DNA of 13,134 nucleotides from the NCBI GenBank assembly GCA_036510515.1, contig DATCDS010000131.1:1-13134 (forward strand), given 5' to 3'. The DNA is from JALYSX01 sp036510515. Lineage in GTDB: Bacteria; Vulcanimicrobiota; Vulcanimicrobiia; Vulcanimicrobiales; Vulcanimicrobiaceae. Of this stretch, positions 5,416-13,134 are shown in pieces. Below the pieces are notes generated by a model that searched no databases, was not told the DNA's origin, and saw only the letters and a list, made by a program, of their open reading frames with translations. The position numbers and the translations under genes are program-made. Each line of letters opens with the position of its first letter. The stretch's first letter is position 1.

Positions 5416-6716
5416 TCGCCGGCGTCGCCGATGCGCGCACGCATACGCGCGGTCTGCGCGTGCTGAGCGAGGCCTTCGAACTCGGCTAGGGTCGCCAGCG
5501 CCTGCGCGTCGGCGCGCATTCGTCGCGCGCTATTCTGCACGATGGTGAAGGTCCGCAGGTAGTCTGCCGTCGACAAGCCCGACGAAAACCGCGCGGCTCC
5601 CGACGTTGGCAGCACGTGGTTGGTTCCCGCGACGTAATCCCCGCACGCCACCGGCGTGGCGTCCCCCGCAAAGACCGCGCCGACGTGCTTGATGCGGTCG
5701 AAATACTCCTGCGGATCGCGCACTTGGAGCGCGAGATGCTCGGGCGCGAAACGCTCGATCACCTCGAAGATCTCGTCTCGCGAGGCGGCGTGAATCAGGT
5801 AACAGCAGCGCGCCAGCGTCTGGGCGACGATCTCGCCGCGCGGCAGCCCGCCGACGTCCAACGTCGCTAGACGCCGCGCGCAGGCTTCCAGCAAGCCGCG
5901 CGACTCCGATACCAGCGCGACCCGCGCTAGCGGATCGTGCTCGGCTTGGGCCAGCAGCTCGCCGACGACGTACTCCTGGTCCGCACCGTCGTCGGCCACG
6001 ACCAGCACCTCGGAGGGTCCCGCCAATCCGTCGATCGCGCAGGTTCCAAACACTTGGCGTTTGGCCTCGGTCACCCAGACGTTGCCCGGCCCCACGATCT
6101 TGTCGACCGGCACGATGCTCTGCGTGCCATACGCCGCCGCGGCGATCGCCTGCGCGCCGCCGACGGCGTACAGCTCGTCGACCTCGCACAACGCGCACGC
6201 GAACAGCACCGCCGGATCGACCTTGCCGTCGCGCTGCGGCGGCGTCAGCACGATCGTTCGCGTGACGCCCGCGACCTTGGCCGGCACGCACGTCATGATC
6301 ACCGACGACGGCAAGGGCGCCGAACCGCCCGGAACGTACGCCGCGATCGCGTCCAGGGGCCGGTAGCGAAATTGATAGCGGGTACCGTCGTCTTCCGCGT
6401 ACGAAATGTCGGCCTGGAGTTGACGCGCGTGAAATGAAGCGACGCGTTCGCGCGCGAGCTCGAGCGCAAGTGCGACGCCGCTCGGCACCAGCGCGCTTGC
6501 CGCGGCGAGCGTGGGAATCGCAACGGCCAGTCTCGAGCGATCGAACGACGGGTCGTCGAAACGCCGCGTGTACGCGACCAGCGCGTCGTCCCCGCTGCTG
6601 CGGACCTCGGCCAGGATGGCGCGCACGCCTTCGACGATCTCGGCGGAGGGCGCCCAACCGCCGCGGTAGAGGGCGGCCAATCGCGCTCGATCGTTGGCCG
6701 CGACGATCTCCGTCAC
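5412..6716 (-). CDS. hisD: Histidinol dehydrogenase HisD
   Basis: Zn-dependent, NAD-linked enzyme that oxidises L-histidinol to L-histidine in two steps, the end of the pathway. The 434-aa length fits the family. Catalytic Glu326-His327 lie in FAPEHLAL, and the zinc ligands correspond to Gln257, His260, Asp360 and His419. YVPGG (127-131) and KIVGPGNVWVTEAKR (206-220) are the family NAD/substrate blocks. The start is GTG at 6716, which overlaps the hisG stop as GTGA and has GGAAGG about 4 nt upstream. The frame is open further upstream to 7070, but that part is antisense-like shadow of hisG. It is coupled to hisG upstream and to the HAD gene downstream. Confidence 0.95.
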   Translation of the reverse strand: MTEIVAANDRARLAALYRGGWAPSAEIVEGVRAILAEVRSSGDDALVAYTRRFDDPSFDRSRLAVAIPTLAAASALVPSGVALALELARERVASFHARQLQADISYAEDDGTRYQFRYRPLDAIAAYVPGGSAPLPSSVIMTCVPAKVAGVTRTIVLTPPQRDGKVDPAVLFACALCEVDELYAVGGAQAIAAAAYGTQSIVPVDKIVGPGNVWVTEAKRQVFGTCAIDGLAGPSEVLVVADDGADQEYVVGELLAQAEHDPLARVALVSESRGLLEACARRLATLDVGGLPRGEIVAQTLARCCYLIHAASRDEIFEVIERFAPEHLALQVRDPQEYFDRIKHVGAVFAGDATPVACGDYVAGTNHVLPTSGAARFSSGLSTADYLRTFTIVQNSARRMRADAQALATLAEFEGLAQHAQTARMRARIGDAGE

Positions 6717-7354
6717 GCGCGTCCTTCCAGACGGCGCCACAGGTCCAGCAAGGCGTCGTACTTGCTGCGAAACGACACCGGGTTGACGACCAAGCGCGCG
6801 CTGGAGCGGCCGATCTCGTCGATTTCGACCATGTCGTGGGCGAGCAGCGTCCCTCCGGTCGCCACCAAGTCGACGATGACGTCGGCCAATCCCACGATCG
6901 GCGCGAGCTCGACCGAGCCGTGCAAGGCGACGATCTCGCACGGCAGGTCGCGTTCGGAAAAGTACGTCTGCGCCATGCGTTTGAACTTGGTCGCGACGCG
7001 CAGGAACGTCGGCAAGCGCGCGCCCTCGTGGTAGCCGTCCGAGCGCCGCCCGGCGACCACCAGGCGGCACGCACCAAAGCCTAGGTCTGCCAGTTCGCTG
7101 ACCGAACGATCGCTCTCCCAGAGTGTGTCCTTGCCGACGATGCCGCAGTCCGCGGCGCCGAACTCGACGTAGGCCGGAACGTCGGTCGCGCGCAGCAGCA
7201 GAAGATCGACCCGGTCGTCATCGGTGCGAACGCGCAGTTTGCGGCCGACTTCCTGCGGCACGGCGATGCCGACCTCGCGCAGTCGCCGCGCGCTCTCATG
7301 ATACAAGCTGCCCTTGGCCAACGCGATGGTCAACCGGCCGCCCCGATCGGTCAC
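6713..7354 (-). CDS. hisG: ATP phosphoribosyltransferase catalytic subunit HisG (short form)
   Basis: First, committed step of histidine synthesis: condenses ATP with PRPP to phosphoribosyl-ATP. At 213 aa it is the short form, which lacks the C-terminal ACT-like regulatory domain and needs HisZ to form an active hetero-oligomer. Visible family blocks are IALAKGSLYHES (10-21), CGIVGKDTLWE (70-80), RVATKFKRMAQTYF (119-132) and the PRPP-binding stretch APIVGLADVIVDLVATGGTL (151-170). The start is GTG at 7354, overlapping the hisZ stop as GTGA, so the partner subunits are made in a coupled order (hisZ then hisG). Histidine feedback would be sensed through HisZ, as known for this enzyme type. Confidence 0.95.
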   Translation of the reverse strand: MTDRGGRLTIALAKGSLYHESARRLREVGIAVPQEVGRKLRVRTDDDRVDLLLLRATDVPAYVEFGAADCGIVGKDTLWESDRSVSELADLGFGACRLVVAGRRSDGYHEGARLPTFLRVATKFKRMAQTYFSERDLPCEIVALHGSVELAPIVGLADVIVDLVATGGTLLAHDMVEIDEIGRSSARLVVNPVSFRSKYDALLDLWRRLEGRA

Positions 7355-8538
7355 GATTGCGTGCCCGGGAAGACTTCTTCTTCGCCGCCCCGACCGTCGC
7401 CCAGGATCACTCGCGGGATCGCCTTGTGCCGCGCATAGGCCAGCAGCTCGTCGCGCGTGAGGTTGCGGACATCGACGCGAACGCGCAGACCCTTGGCTCG
7501 TTCGCGCTGCGCCGCGAGGTCCGCATTACTGACCAGCACGTCCACGCCGTTGCGCGGCCGCTCGTCTTCGCGGCGCCGCTCCAATGCCAGCAGGATTCGT
7601 TCCACGCCGACCATCCACCCGACCGCCGACACGTCCAGTCCGAAGCGCGCCAGCAACCCGTCGTAGCGTCCGCCGCCGCACAACGAGAACCCCAAATCGT
7701 CGACGTATCCTTCGAACACGAAACCGGTGTAATATTCGAAATCGCGCAGCAAGGCGAAGTCGATGTTGATCCGATCCCGATAGCCCAGCGTCGCCGCGCT
7801 CTCGAGGATACGCTCCAACCGGGCCAGGGCCGCTTGCGAGCCCGCGGTCTTGCAGATCGGCCGCACCAGGGTGATGATGTCGTCGCCGCCGCGCATCATC
7901 GTCAAGCGCAAGAGCGTCTCGAACGTTTCCCCGTCCACGTGATGGCTCGCTCCGAAGGCTCGCAACCCCACCAGATCTCGATCCGCAACCAGGGCCTTGC
8001 ATTCGACCAACGCTTCCCCGTCCAACCCGACGCTCGCGAGGACCCCGTCGACGATCGCGGCATCGTTGATGTCGAAGCGCGCATCGCTCAATCCGCATGT
8101 GTCCAAAGTCTCGATCGCCATAAAGAGACATTCGGCCTCCGCATCGGCGCCGGGCGCGCCGATCAGTTCGGCACCCGCTTGCGTGAACTCGCGCATGCGG
8201 CCCAGCTGCGGCTCCTCGTAACGAAACGCCGGGGCGACGTAGGAAAGCCGCAGCGGCAGCGACGCTTTGCGCAGACGCGCCGAGACGACGCGCGCGATCG
8301 GCGTGGTCATTTCGGTGCGCAGGGCGACCGACTGACCCAAGGGATCCACGAAGCGGAAGGTCTGCTGCATCAGCTTCTCGCCCAACCCGCGCTGCAGCAC
8401 CTCGGTCGACTCGAACGTCGGCGTCAGCACTTCGGCGTACGACCACGACGCGAAGACCACGCGGATCTTCTCTTCGATCTCGCGCTTAAATGCAAACTCC
8501 TGCGGCAACCAATCCCGCACGCCCGGAGGGAGCCTCAC
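7351..8538 (-). CDS. hisZ: ATP phosphoribosyltransferase regulatory subunit HisZ (HisRS-like)
   Basis: Paralogue of histidyl-tRNA synthetase that has no tRNA charging role and instead activates and feedback-regulates short HisG. With the start at 8538 it is 395 aa. Class II synthetase features are present: motif 2 FRYEEPQLGRMREFTQ (105-120), the HisA-like YYTGFVFEGY (269-278), GGGRYDGLLARFG and motif 3 GVERILLAL (311-319). About 60 residues follow, shorter than the anticodon-binding domain of true HisRS. Identity as HisZ rather than HisS rests on this shape and on coupling to short hisG. GTG at 8538 is preferred because GAGG lies 7 nt upstream and the protein then opens MRLPPGVRDWLP. GTGs at 8556 and 8571 are alternatives, the latter overlapping dnaE. 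Confidence 0.88.
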   Translation of the reverse strand: MRLPPGVRDWLPQEFAFKREIEEKIRVVFASWSYAEVLTPTFESTEVLQRGLGEKLMQQTFRFVDPLGQSVALRTEMTTPIARVVSARLRKASLPLRLSYVAPAFRYEEPQLGRMREFTQAGAELIGAPGADAEAECLFMAIETLDTCGLSDARFDINDAAIVDGVLASVGLDGEALVECKALVADRDLVGLRAFGASHHVDGETFETLLRLTMMRGGDDIITLVRPICKTAGSQAALARLERILESAATLGYRDRINIDFALLRDFEYYTGFVFEGYVDDLGFSLCGGGRYDGLLARFGLDVSAVGWMVGVERILLALERRREDERPRNGVDVLVSNADLAAQRERAKGLRVRVDVRNLTRDELLAYARHKAIPRVILGDGRGGEEEVFPGTQS

Positions 8539-8560
8539 GTCGCAACCTCGTTGCACGGGC

Positions 8561-11500
8561 TCACGGTGCACCTTCGCTGACGTTGTCGGTGCCGAAGATG
8601 CGCAACAGCTCGCCGCGCAAACTCGGATCGGCGGAAATCGCGCGGTTCATGCGCGAGAGCCGGCCGCCGGCGTGCATGACGACGGGAACCTCGCCTGGCC
8701 ATTCGTCCAAGAGCGCCGCCAGGCGGTCGACGTGTTCGCGCTTGGAGACGGTGATGTGCCACGCGCGAGCGCTCGCCGTCGAGCGCGTCGGCCGTTCGAA
8801 CGGAATCACCTCGTTGGCGCTCACCGAGAGCTCGATGGGCGTCTCCTCGCCAGGCGTACTGCCCGGCCGCTCGCGAAACCGCAATCGCCCCTTGATCGTC
8901 AGGATGCGATCGGGCTCGAACGCGGCTTGCGCGTTGACGTAGAGTTTCGAAAAGACGATGATGTCGACGCTGCCGGTCATATCCTCAAGTTGCGCGATGA
9001 GCATCTGCTGGCCGGCCTTGGTCAGCATACGACGAACCGCCGTCACGATACCGGCGACGGTGACCGGCGCATCGTCGGCGATCTCGCGTAGGTTCTTGAC
9101 CGGGGTCGCGCCGCCGCGCGTCAGCATCTCCGCGACGTCGGAAAGCGGGTGTCCCGAAACGTAGATCCCGAGGGTCTCCTTCTCCCATTGAAGCTGCTCC
9201 ATATTCGTGGGGACGGGCGCGTACGGCAACACGGGTGCCAGAGATGCATCGCTTCCGCTGGTTTGCCCAAAGAGCGAAAACTGCCCCGCTTGCGCGTCGC
9301 GCGCCGCTCGCGCGGCGACCTCGAGGGCGCCGTCGAGCGCCTTGAGTTTTTGCGCGCGATTGCCCGGCAGATCGTCGAGCGCCCCGCACTTGATCAGCGC
9401 CTCGAAGACGCGCCGGTTGACCTGCTTGCCGTCGACGCGCCGCGCCAGGTCGAAGAGGTCCACGAAGCGGCCGTCGCGATCGCGCGTGGCGATGATCGAG
9501 TCGACGGCATTTTCGCCGACGCCTTTGACCGCCGCCAGACCGAAGCGAATGCGGTCGCCGACGACCGCGAAGTCCGTCAACGATTCGTTCACGTCGGGCG
9601 GCAGAACGACGATCCCCATCTTCTTGGCCTCATCGACGTACTCGACCAGTTTATCGGTGCGGTCGCGAACCGAGGTCATCAGCGCGCTCAAGTACTGCAG
9701 CGGCCGATTGGCTTTGAGGTAGGCCGTCTGGTACGCGATCCACGCATACGCCGCCGCGTGCGACTTGTTGAACCCATAGCCGGCAAACGGCTCGACGAAC
9801 GCGAAGATTTTCTCGGCGAGATCTTTGGAGACGCTCGACGTCGTCATCGCGCCTTCGACGAACTTGCGGCGATAGAGCGGAATCTTGTCCTTCTGCTTCT
9901 TGCCCATGACCTTGCGGAGTTCGTCGGCCTCTCCCAGGGTAAAGCCCGCCACGTCGCGCGCGATCTGCATGACCTGCTCCTGATAGCACGCCACCGAGTA
10001 CGTCTCGGCGAGAATTGGTTCGAGCTTTGGATGCAGGTACTTGGGCTTGGTCCGCCCGTGTTTGTTGGAGATGAACTGCGGAATCCAATCCATCGGTCCG
10101 GGGCGATACAGCGCGACGAGCGCGATGATGTCCTCAAAGCGCGACGGCCCCAGCTCGACACAGACGCGCTTCATGCCATCGGATTCGAGCTGGAAGACGC
10201 CCATCGTTTCCCCCCGACTCAGCATCTCGTAGGTCTTGGCATCGTCGTCCGCGACCTTGTCCAAATCGAAGTTCGGGTCTACCGTACGGCGGATCTCCTT
10301 GACGGCCGCGCTCATCACCGTCAGGTTGCGCAAGCCCAAGAAGTCCATCTTGAGCAAGCCGATCTTTTCGACCCATTCCATGTCGTACTGCGTGTTGATG
10401 CCGCCGTCTCCGAACTTTACCAGCGGCGTGTAGTCCATAAGCGGCCCCGCAGAGATGACCACGCCGGCCGCGTGCGTGCCCGCGTTGCGCGCCAGGCCTT
10501 CGATATCTTTGGCGGTATCGAGCAGCTTGCGTAAGTCCGGACGCGAGGTGTATAACACGCGCAGTTCTGGGATCTGGTCGACGGCTTGCTCGATGGTCAA
10601 GCCCGTCGGTCCCGACGGGATCAATTTAGCGACGCGATCGACCTCGGGCAGCGGCACGGCCAGCGCCCGGCCCGCATCGCGCACCGCCGCCCTCGCCGCC
10701 ATCGTGCCGAACGTAACGATCTGCGCGACGCGTTCCTTGCCGTATTTTTGCGTGACGTAGGCGATCACTTCGTCGCGGCGATCGACGCAAAAATCCGTAT
10801 CGATATCGGGCATCGAGATGCGGTCCGGGTTGAGGAAGCGCTCGAAAAACAGGTTGAACTTGATCGGATCGAGGTCGGTGATGCGCAGGCAATACGATAC
10901 CAACGAGCCGACCGCCGACCCGCGTCCCGGCCCGACCGGAATATCGTGATCGCGTGCGTACTTGATGAAGTCCCAAACGATCAAGAAATACGACGCGAAT
11001 CCCATGGTCGTGATGACGTCCAGTTCGTAGTTCAGGCGCTCGCGCAAAGCCGCGTCCCCGGCGGCACGTTCGGCCCCGTAGCGTTCGACCACCCCAATCT
11101 CGCTCAACTCGCACAGGTAGATCTCGGCCGTCTTCTCTTCGAGCAACGATTCCTGCGGCACGGCGTATTGCGGCAGGTGAAAGATTTTCTCGGGGATCTT
11201 GATGTCGACGCGGCCCGCGATCTTGACCGTATTGTCGCACGCCTCGGGCAGGTCGGCCCAGGTTTCGCGCATCTCCTCTGCCGACTTCACGTAAAACTGG
11301 TCGGAATAAAATTTCATACGCGAGGTATCCGCGACGGTCTTTCCGGTTCCGATGCATAGCAGCACGTCGTGCGCCGGCGCGTCGCGCCGATCCAAATAAT
11401 GCGAATCGTTGGTTGCGACGATCGGGACGTTCAGCTCGCGCGCGACCTTCACCAGTCCCTCGTTGATGACGGCTTCCTCGGGCATGCCGTGACGCATCAC

Positions 11501-12016
11501 TTCGATGTAGAAGCGATCGCCGAAGATCTCGACGTACGTCTTGGCGTTCTTACGCGCGGTCTCGTAATCGTTCTTGAGCAACGGCGCCGCGACCAGCCCC
11601 GACATGCAGCCCGAGAGCACGATCAGGCCGTCGTTATGTTCGGCCAGCAAGTCCAGATCGATGCGCGGCTTGTAATAGAAGCCCTCGAGAAAGCCCTTGG
11701 AGATCAACGCGGTGAGGTTCCGGTAGCCGACCAGGTCCGCCGCCAACAGCGTCACGTGCGCTTCGTCGCGTACGCTCCGATCGAATCGGCCTCGCGGGGC
11801 CAGGTACGCCTCGCAGCCGATGATCGGCGTGACCGCGTGATCGCGCGCCGAATAGTAAAACTCCATCGCGCCGTACATCACGCCGTGATCGGTGAGCGCG
11901 ACGGCCGGCGAACCGCCCTCGGCGGCGCGACGAACCAGGGGGTCGATCCGGCACGCGCCGTCGAGCAACGAATACTCCGAATGGACGTGAAGATGAACGA
12001 ACTGGCCTGAAGACAT
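8561..12016 (-). CDS. dnaE: DNA polymerase III alpha subunit DnaE with intact PHP domain
   Basis: Replicative C-family polymerase, about 1151 aa. Order: PHP domain (about 5-270) with all nine expected metal ligands (His10, His12, Asp19, His44, Glu69, His87, Cys137, Asp204, His206); palm with GPGRGSAVGS and catalytic PDIDTDF (Asp404, Asp406) and Asp558 in MDFLGL; fingers and helix-hairpin-helix region with FNKSHAAAYA; the clamp-binding motif QFSLF at 912-916; and a C-terminal OB fold starting at VTVAGIVTAVRRM. This is the DnaE1 layout. The ATG at 12016 places HLHVHSEYS at the N-terminus as usual; its GGGTGG is very close. A GTG at 12061 would add 15 basic residues with GGGG 8 nt upstream, so the start is uncertain. 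It is first in the leftward operon, followed by hisZ after about 22 nt. Confidence 0.96.
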   Translation of the reverse strand: MSSGQFVHLHVHSEYSLLDGACRIDPLVRRAAEGGSPAVALTDHGVMYGAMEFYYSARDHAVTPIIGCEAYLAPRGRFDRSVRDEAHVTLLAADLVGYRNLTALISKGFLEGFYYKPRIDLDLLAEHNDGLIVLSGCMSGLVAAPLLKNDYETARKNAKTYVEIFGDRFYIEVMRHGMPEEAVINEGLVKVARELNVPIVATNDSHYLDRRDAPAHDVLLCIGTGKTVADTSRMKFYSDQFYVKSAEEMRETWADLPEACDNTVKIAGRVDIKIPEKIFHLPQYAVPQESLLEEKTAEIYLCELSEIGVVERYGAERAAGDAALRERLNYELDVITTMGFASYFLIVWDFIKYARDHDIPVGPGRGSAVGSLVSYCLRITDLDPIKFNLFFERFLNPDRISMPDIDTDFCVDRRDEVIAYVTQKYGKERVAQIVTFGTMAARAAVRDAGRALAVPLPEVDRVAKLIPSGPTGLTIEQAVDQIPELRVLYTSRPDLRKLLDTAKDIEGLARNAGTHAAGVVISAGPLMDYTPLVKFGDGGINTQYDMEWVEKIGLLKMDFLGLRNLTVMSAAVKEIRRTVDPNFDLDKVADDDAKTYEMLSRGETMGVFQLESDGMKRVCVELGPSRFEDIIALVALYRPGPMDWIPQFISNKHGRTKPKYLHPKLEPILAETYSVACYQEQVMQIARDVAGFTLGEADELRKVMGKKQKDKIPLYRRKFVEGAMTTSSVSKDLAEKIFAFVEPFAGYGFNKSHAAAYAWIAYQTAYLKANRPLQYLSALMTSVRDRTDKLVEYVDEAKKMGIVVLPPDVNESLTDFAVVGDRIRFGLAAVKGVGENAVDSIIATRDRDGRFVDLFDLARRVDGKQVNRRVFEALIKCGALDDLPGNRAQKLKALDGALEVAARAARDAQAGQFSLFGQTSGSDASLAPVLPYAPVPTNMEQLQWEKETLGIYVSGHPLSDVAEMLTRGGATPVKNLREIADDAPVTVAGIVTAVRRMLTKAGQQMLIAQLEDMTGSVDIIVFSKLYVNAQAAFEPDRILTIKGRLRFRERPGSTPGEETPIELSVSANEVIPFERPTRSTASARAWHITVSKREHVDRLAALLDEWPGEVPVVMHAGGRLSRMNRAISADPSLRGELLRIFGTDNVSEGAP

Positions 12017-12080
12017 CCACCCGGTATTGCGCGCGAAGGGCTCGCGGCGCCTGTTGGGCACCGGCGCAACCCCGTCCCAG

Positions 12081-12099
12081 AGGGGGGGCCTTGCCCCCT
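12081..12099. repeat. G-tract/C-tract inverted repeat in the dnaE divergent promoter region
   Basis: AGGGGG (12081-12086) faces CCCCCT (12094-12099). Slipped pairing also allows GGGGGC/GCCCCC with a 3-nt loop. No T-tract follows on either strand, so it is not an intrinsic terminator. It lies in the 111-bp gap between dnaE and the diguanylate cyclase gene, in the likely 5' leader of one or both. I see no convincing -35/-10 pair in this gap. Confidence 0.45.
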
Positions 12100-12127
12100 T
12101 CCCGAACCAACCACACCGTAAGCGTCT

Positions 12128-12784
12128 ATGAGAACGGACAACGACCTGAGCTCCGAATCCCCGGCCTGGACCATCTCTCAGTTACGTTCCGAACTGGAGC
12201 ACCTTCGTTCGCGCCTGCTGGTCGTCGAAGCCGAACGCAACGAGCTCCTTCGAGAAGACGCCTCGCGGTATGCGACCCTTCACGAGCTCGCGCGCACCGA
12301 CAGTTTGACCGGCCTGCTCAATCGCCGAGCGCTCGCCGAGCTGCTGGAACTGGAGTGCGCCGCGGCGGAACGGCACGCTACCACCTTGGCCTACGCGATC
12401 GTCGACGTCGATAATTTGAAGAAGATCAACGACGCCGGCGGCCACGAGTTAGGCGATCAGACGCTTTGCCGCTTTGCCGGCGTGCTCGCGAGCAACGCCC
12501 GCAAGAGCGATATTCTCGCTCGGTATGCCGGCGATGAGTTCGTCCTGGTCATGACCCGCACCGGTCGCCTTGCGGCCACCAAGGGCGTCGAGCGAATCGT
12601 CGGAGCCCTGCGCGACGAACATCTCTCCAGCTCGATCGGGCTGGCGATGTTTCCGGCCGACGGGGCCGATCCGCGAGCGCTTTTTGCCGCAGCCGATCGG
12701 GCGCTATATGCCGCCAAGAACGCGGGTAAGGATCAGTACCGCTTCTACGAGGCGGCCGAGGGCGTCGTCCCAACGGGCTCCTAG
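12128..12784 (+). CDS. Small cytosolic diguanylate cyclase (AGDEF-type GGDEF domain)
   Basis: Predicted to make cyclic di-GMP from two GTP. The 218-aa protein has a short N-terminal helical, probably coiled-coil segment (about 17-45, heptad-like Leu/Val with many Glu/Arg) and a full GGDEF domain. TDSLTGLLNRRAL (57-69) opens it, metal-binding Asp93 and Asp95 are in DVDNLKKIND, the signature loop is AGDEF (134-138), and ADRALYAAKNAGKD (189-202) closes it. RKSD (125-128), five residues before the signature, is the RxxD inhibitory site for product feedback. Ala in place of the first Gly occurs in active cyclases, so activity is likely. There is no sensor, REC or transmembrane segment, so input must come through the coiled coil or expression level. 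It is divergent from dnaE; the ATG has only a weak ribosome site. Confidence 0.92.
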   Translation: MRTDNDLSSESPAWTISQLRSELEHLRSRLLVVEAERNELLREDASRYATLHELARTDSLTGLLNRRALAELLELECAAAERHATTLAYAIVDVDNLKKINDAGGHELGDQTLCRFAGVLASNARKSDILARYAGDEFVLVMTRTGRLAATKGVERIVGALRDEHLSSSIGLAMFPADGADPRALFAAADRALYAAKNAGKDQYRFYEAAEGVVPTGS

Positions 12785-12833
12785 CCGGGCCGCCTGCCTA
12801 CTTTCGTCGTGGGAACCAAGGCGCGCCTGGGGG

Positions 12834-12839
12834 TATAAA
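12834..12839 (+). promoter_or_regulatory. Possible -10 element (TATAAA) for the SdhA/FrdA gene
   Basis: TATAAA stands out in a GC-rich 88-bp gap, 34 nt before the GTG of the flavoprotein gene, which would give a leader of roughly 27 nt. The -35 position 17 nt upstream reads GGGAAC, not a housekeeping match. GGAAC resembles ECF-sigma -35 elements, but the -10 is not ECF-like. A separate promoter from the cyclase gene is plausible but unproven. Confidence 0.35.
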
Positions 12840-12872
12840 TTAGCCTACGATTTCTCCCTCGGAAAGGTCAAC

Positions 12873-13134
12873 GTGATCAAGCACGACGTCGTCGTTATCG
12901 GTGGCGGTCTGGCGGGCATGCGCGCGGCGGTTGAAGCCGCCGAACGCGGTGCCGATGTCGCCATCGTTTCCAAGATGCACCCCGTGCGCAGCCATTCCGG
13001 CGCGGCCCAAGGCGGCATCAACGCGGCGCTCGGGAATCGCGAAGAGGATTCGCCCGAAGCGCACACGTTCGACACGGTCAAGGGGTCGGACTACCTCGGC
13101 GATCAGGACGCCTGCGCGGCGATGTGCGAAGACG
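12873..13134 (+). CDS. sdhA: Succinate dehydrogenase/fumarate reductase flavoprotein subunit (partial, N-terminus)
   Basis: First 87 codons only; the gene runs off the window. The product opens with an FAD-binding Rossmann fold, VVVIGGGLAG (6-15), and reaches RSHSGAAQGG (39-48), the pattern in which a histidine (His41) covalently binds FAD in SdhA/FrdA. L-aspartate oxidase has no His there, which argues against NadB. DTVKGSDYLGDQDA further on also fits SdhA/FrdA. It would form the catalytic subunit oxidising succinate (or reducing fumarate) at the membrane with the iron-sulphur subunit. The direction of the reaction cannot be decided, so sdhA versus frdA is open. GTG at 12873 is supported by GGAAAGG (12861-12867) 5 nt upstream. 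No cytochrome b gene precedes it here. Confidence 0.88.
   Translation, partial: MIKHDVVVIGGGLAGMRAAVEAAERGADVAIVSKMHPVRSHSGAAQGGINAALGNREEDSPEAHTFDTVKGSDYLGDQDACAAMCED

Noticed and set aside
4126..5466. 446-codon plus-strand open frame across ftsQ, HAD and hisD end
   Set aside because: It crosses three well-supported minus-strand genes and has Arg/Pro-rich low-complexity content with no start signal.
7351..8571. Reading the HisZ gene as histidyl-tRNA synthetase hisS
   Set aside because: The C-terminal domain is short and the gene is coupled to a short-form hisG, which needs HisZ.
7123..8580. 485-codon plus-strand frame opposite hisZ/hisG
   Set aside because: Shadow of hisZ and hisG; composition is biased and no motif is present.
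9149..10534. 461-codon plus-strand frame opposite dnaE
   Set aside because: Antisense of dnaE, rich in Arg, Asp and Val from reverse-complement codon bias; no family features.
12873..13134. L-aspartate oxidase (nadB) for the partial flavoprotein
   Set aside because: RSHSGAAQGG carries the FAD-linking histidine, typical of SdhA/FrdA and absent in NadB.
1..13134. Mobile element, CRISPR array, tRNA or rRNA
   Set aside because: No transposase or integrase, no spaced direct-repeat array of CRISPR type, and no tRNA cloverleaf or rRNA-like stretch was found; intergenic space is too short to hide an rRNA.

Overview
This is a GC-rich bacterial chromosomal window with an ordinary housekeeping gene set in an unusual order. 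It has ten complete protein genes on the minus or plus strand plus two genes cut by the window edges. I see no insertion sequence, integrase, phage gene, tRNA, rRNA or CRISPR array. The lineage cannot be fixed from the sequence. Short-form HisG with HisZ, a DnaE with an intact PHP metal site, ThyX, and a reshuffled division cluster argue against Enterobacteria and typical Actinobacteria. They would suit a deep-branching phylum such as Eremiobacterota/Vulcanimicrobiota, but that is a low-confidence guess.

Left part (1-3288, minus strand): ftsA, then ftsZ, then thyX, then the first 20 codons of an exported protein. ftsZ and thyX are 2 nt apart, and thyX overlaps the exported-protein gene by 4 nt (ATGA). 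The ftsA-ftsZ interval carries a 9-nt-period repeat. A strong GGAGG site indicates that FtsZ starts at 1957 rather than at the longest open start, 2095.

Middle (3289-3871): an AT-rich, structured intergenic stretch with a terminator-like hairpin and a 12-bp palindrome, then a small plus-strand gene for a short exported protein of unknown function. This gene sits exactly where ftsQ and ftsA would normally be adjacent, in the opposite orientation.

Right-centre (3872-12016, minus strand): a tight leftward operon in the order dnaE, hisZ, hisG, hisD, a Cof-type HAD phosphatase, ftsQ. The last four junctions are 4-nt ATGA or GTGA stop/start overlaps, so the distal genes are probably translationally coupled. 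The operon joins the replicative polymerase, the first and last enzymes of histidine synthesis (HisG-HisZ and HisD), and a divisome membrane protein.

Right end (12017-13134, plus strand): a divergent intergenic region with a G/C-tract hairpin, a compact cytosolic diguanylate cyclase (AGDEF, with I-site), a short gap holding a -10-like TATAAA, and the N-terminus of a succinate dehydrogenase/fumarate reductase flavoprotein that runs off the window.
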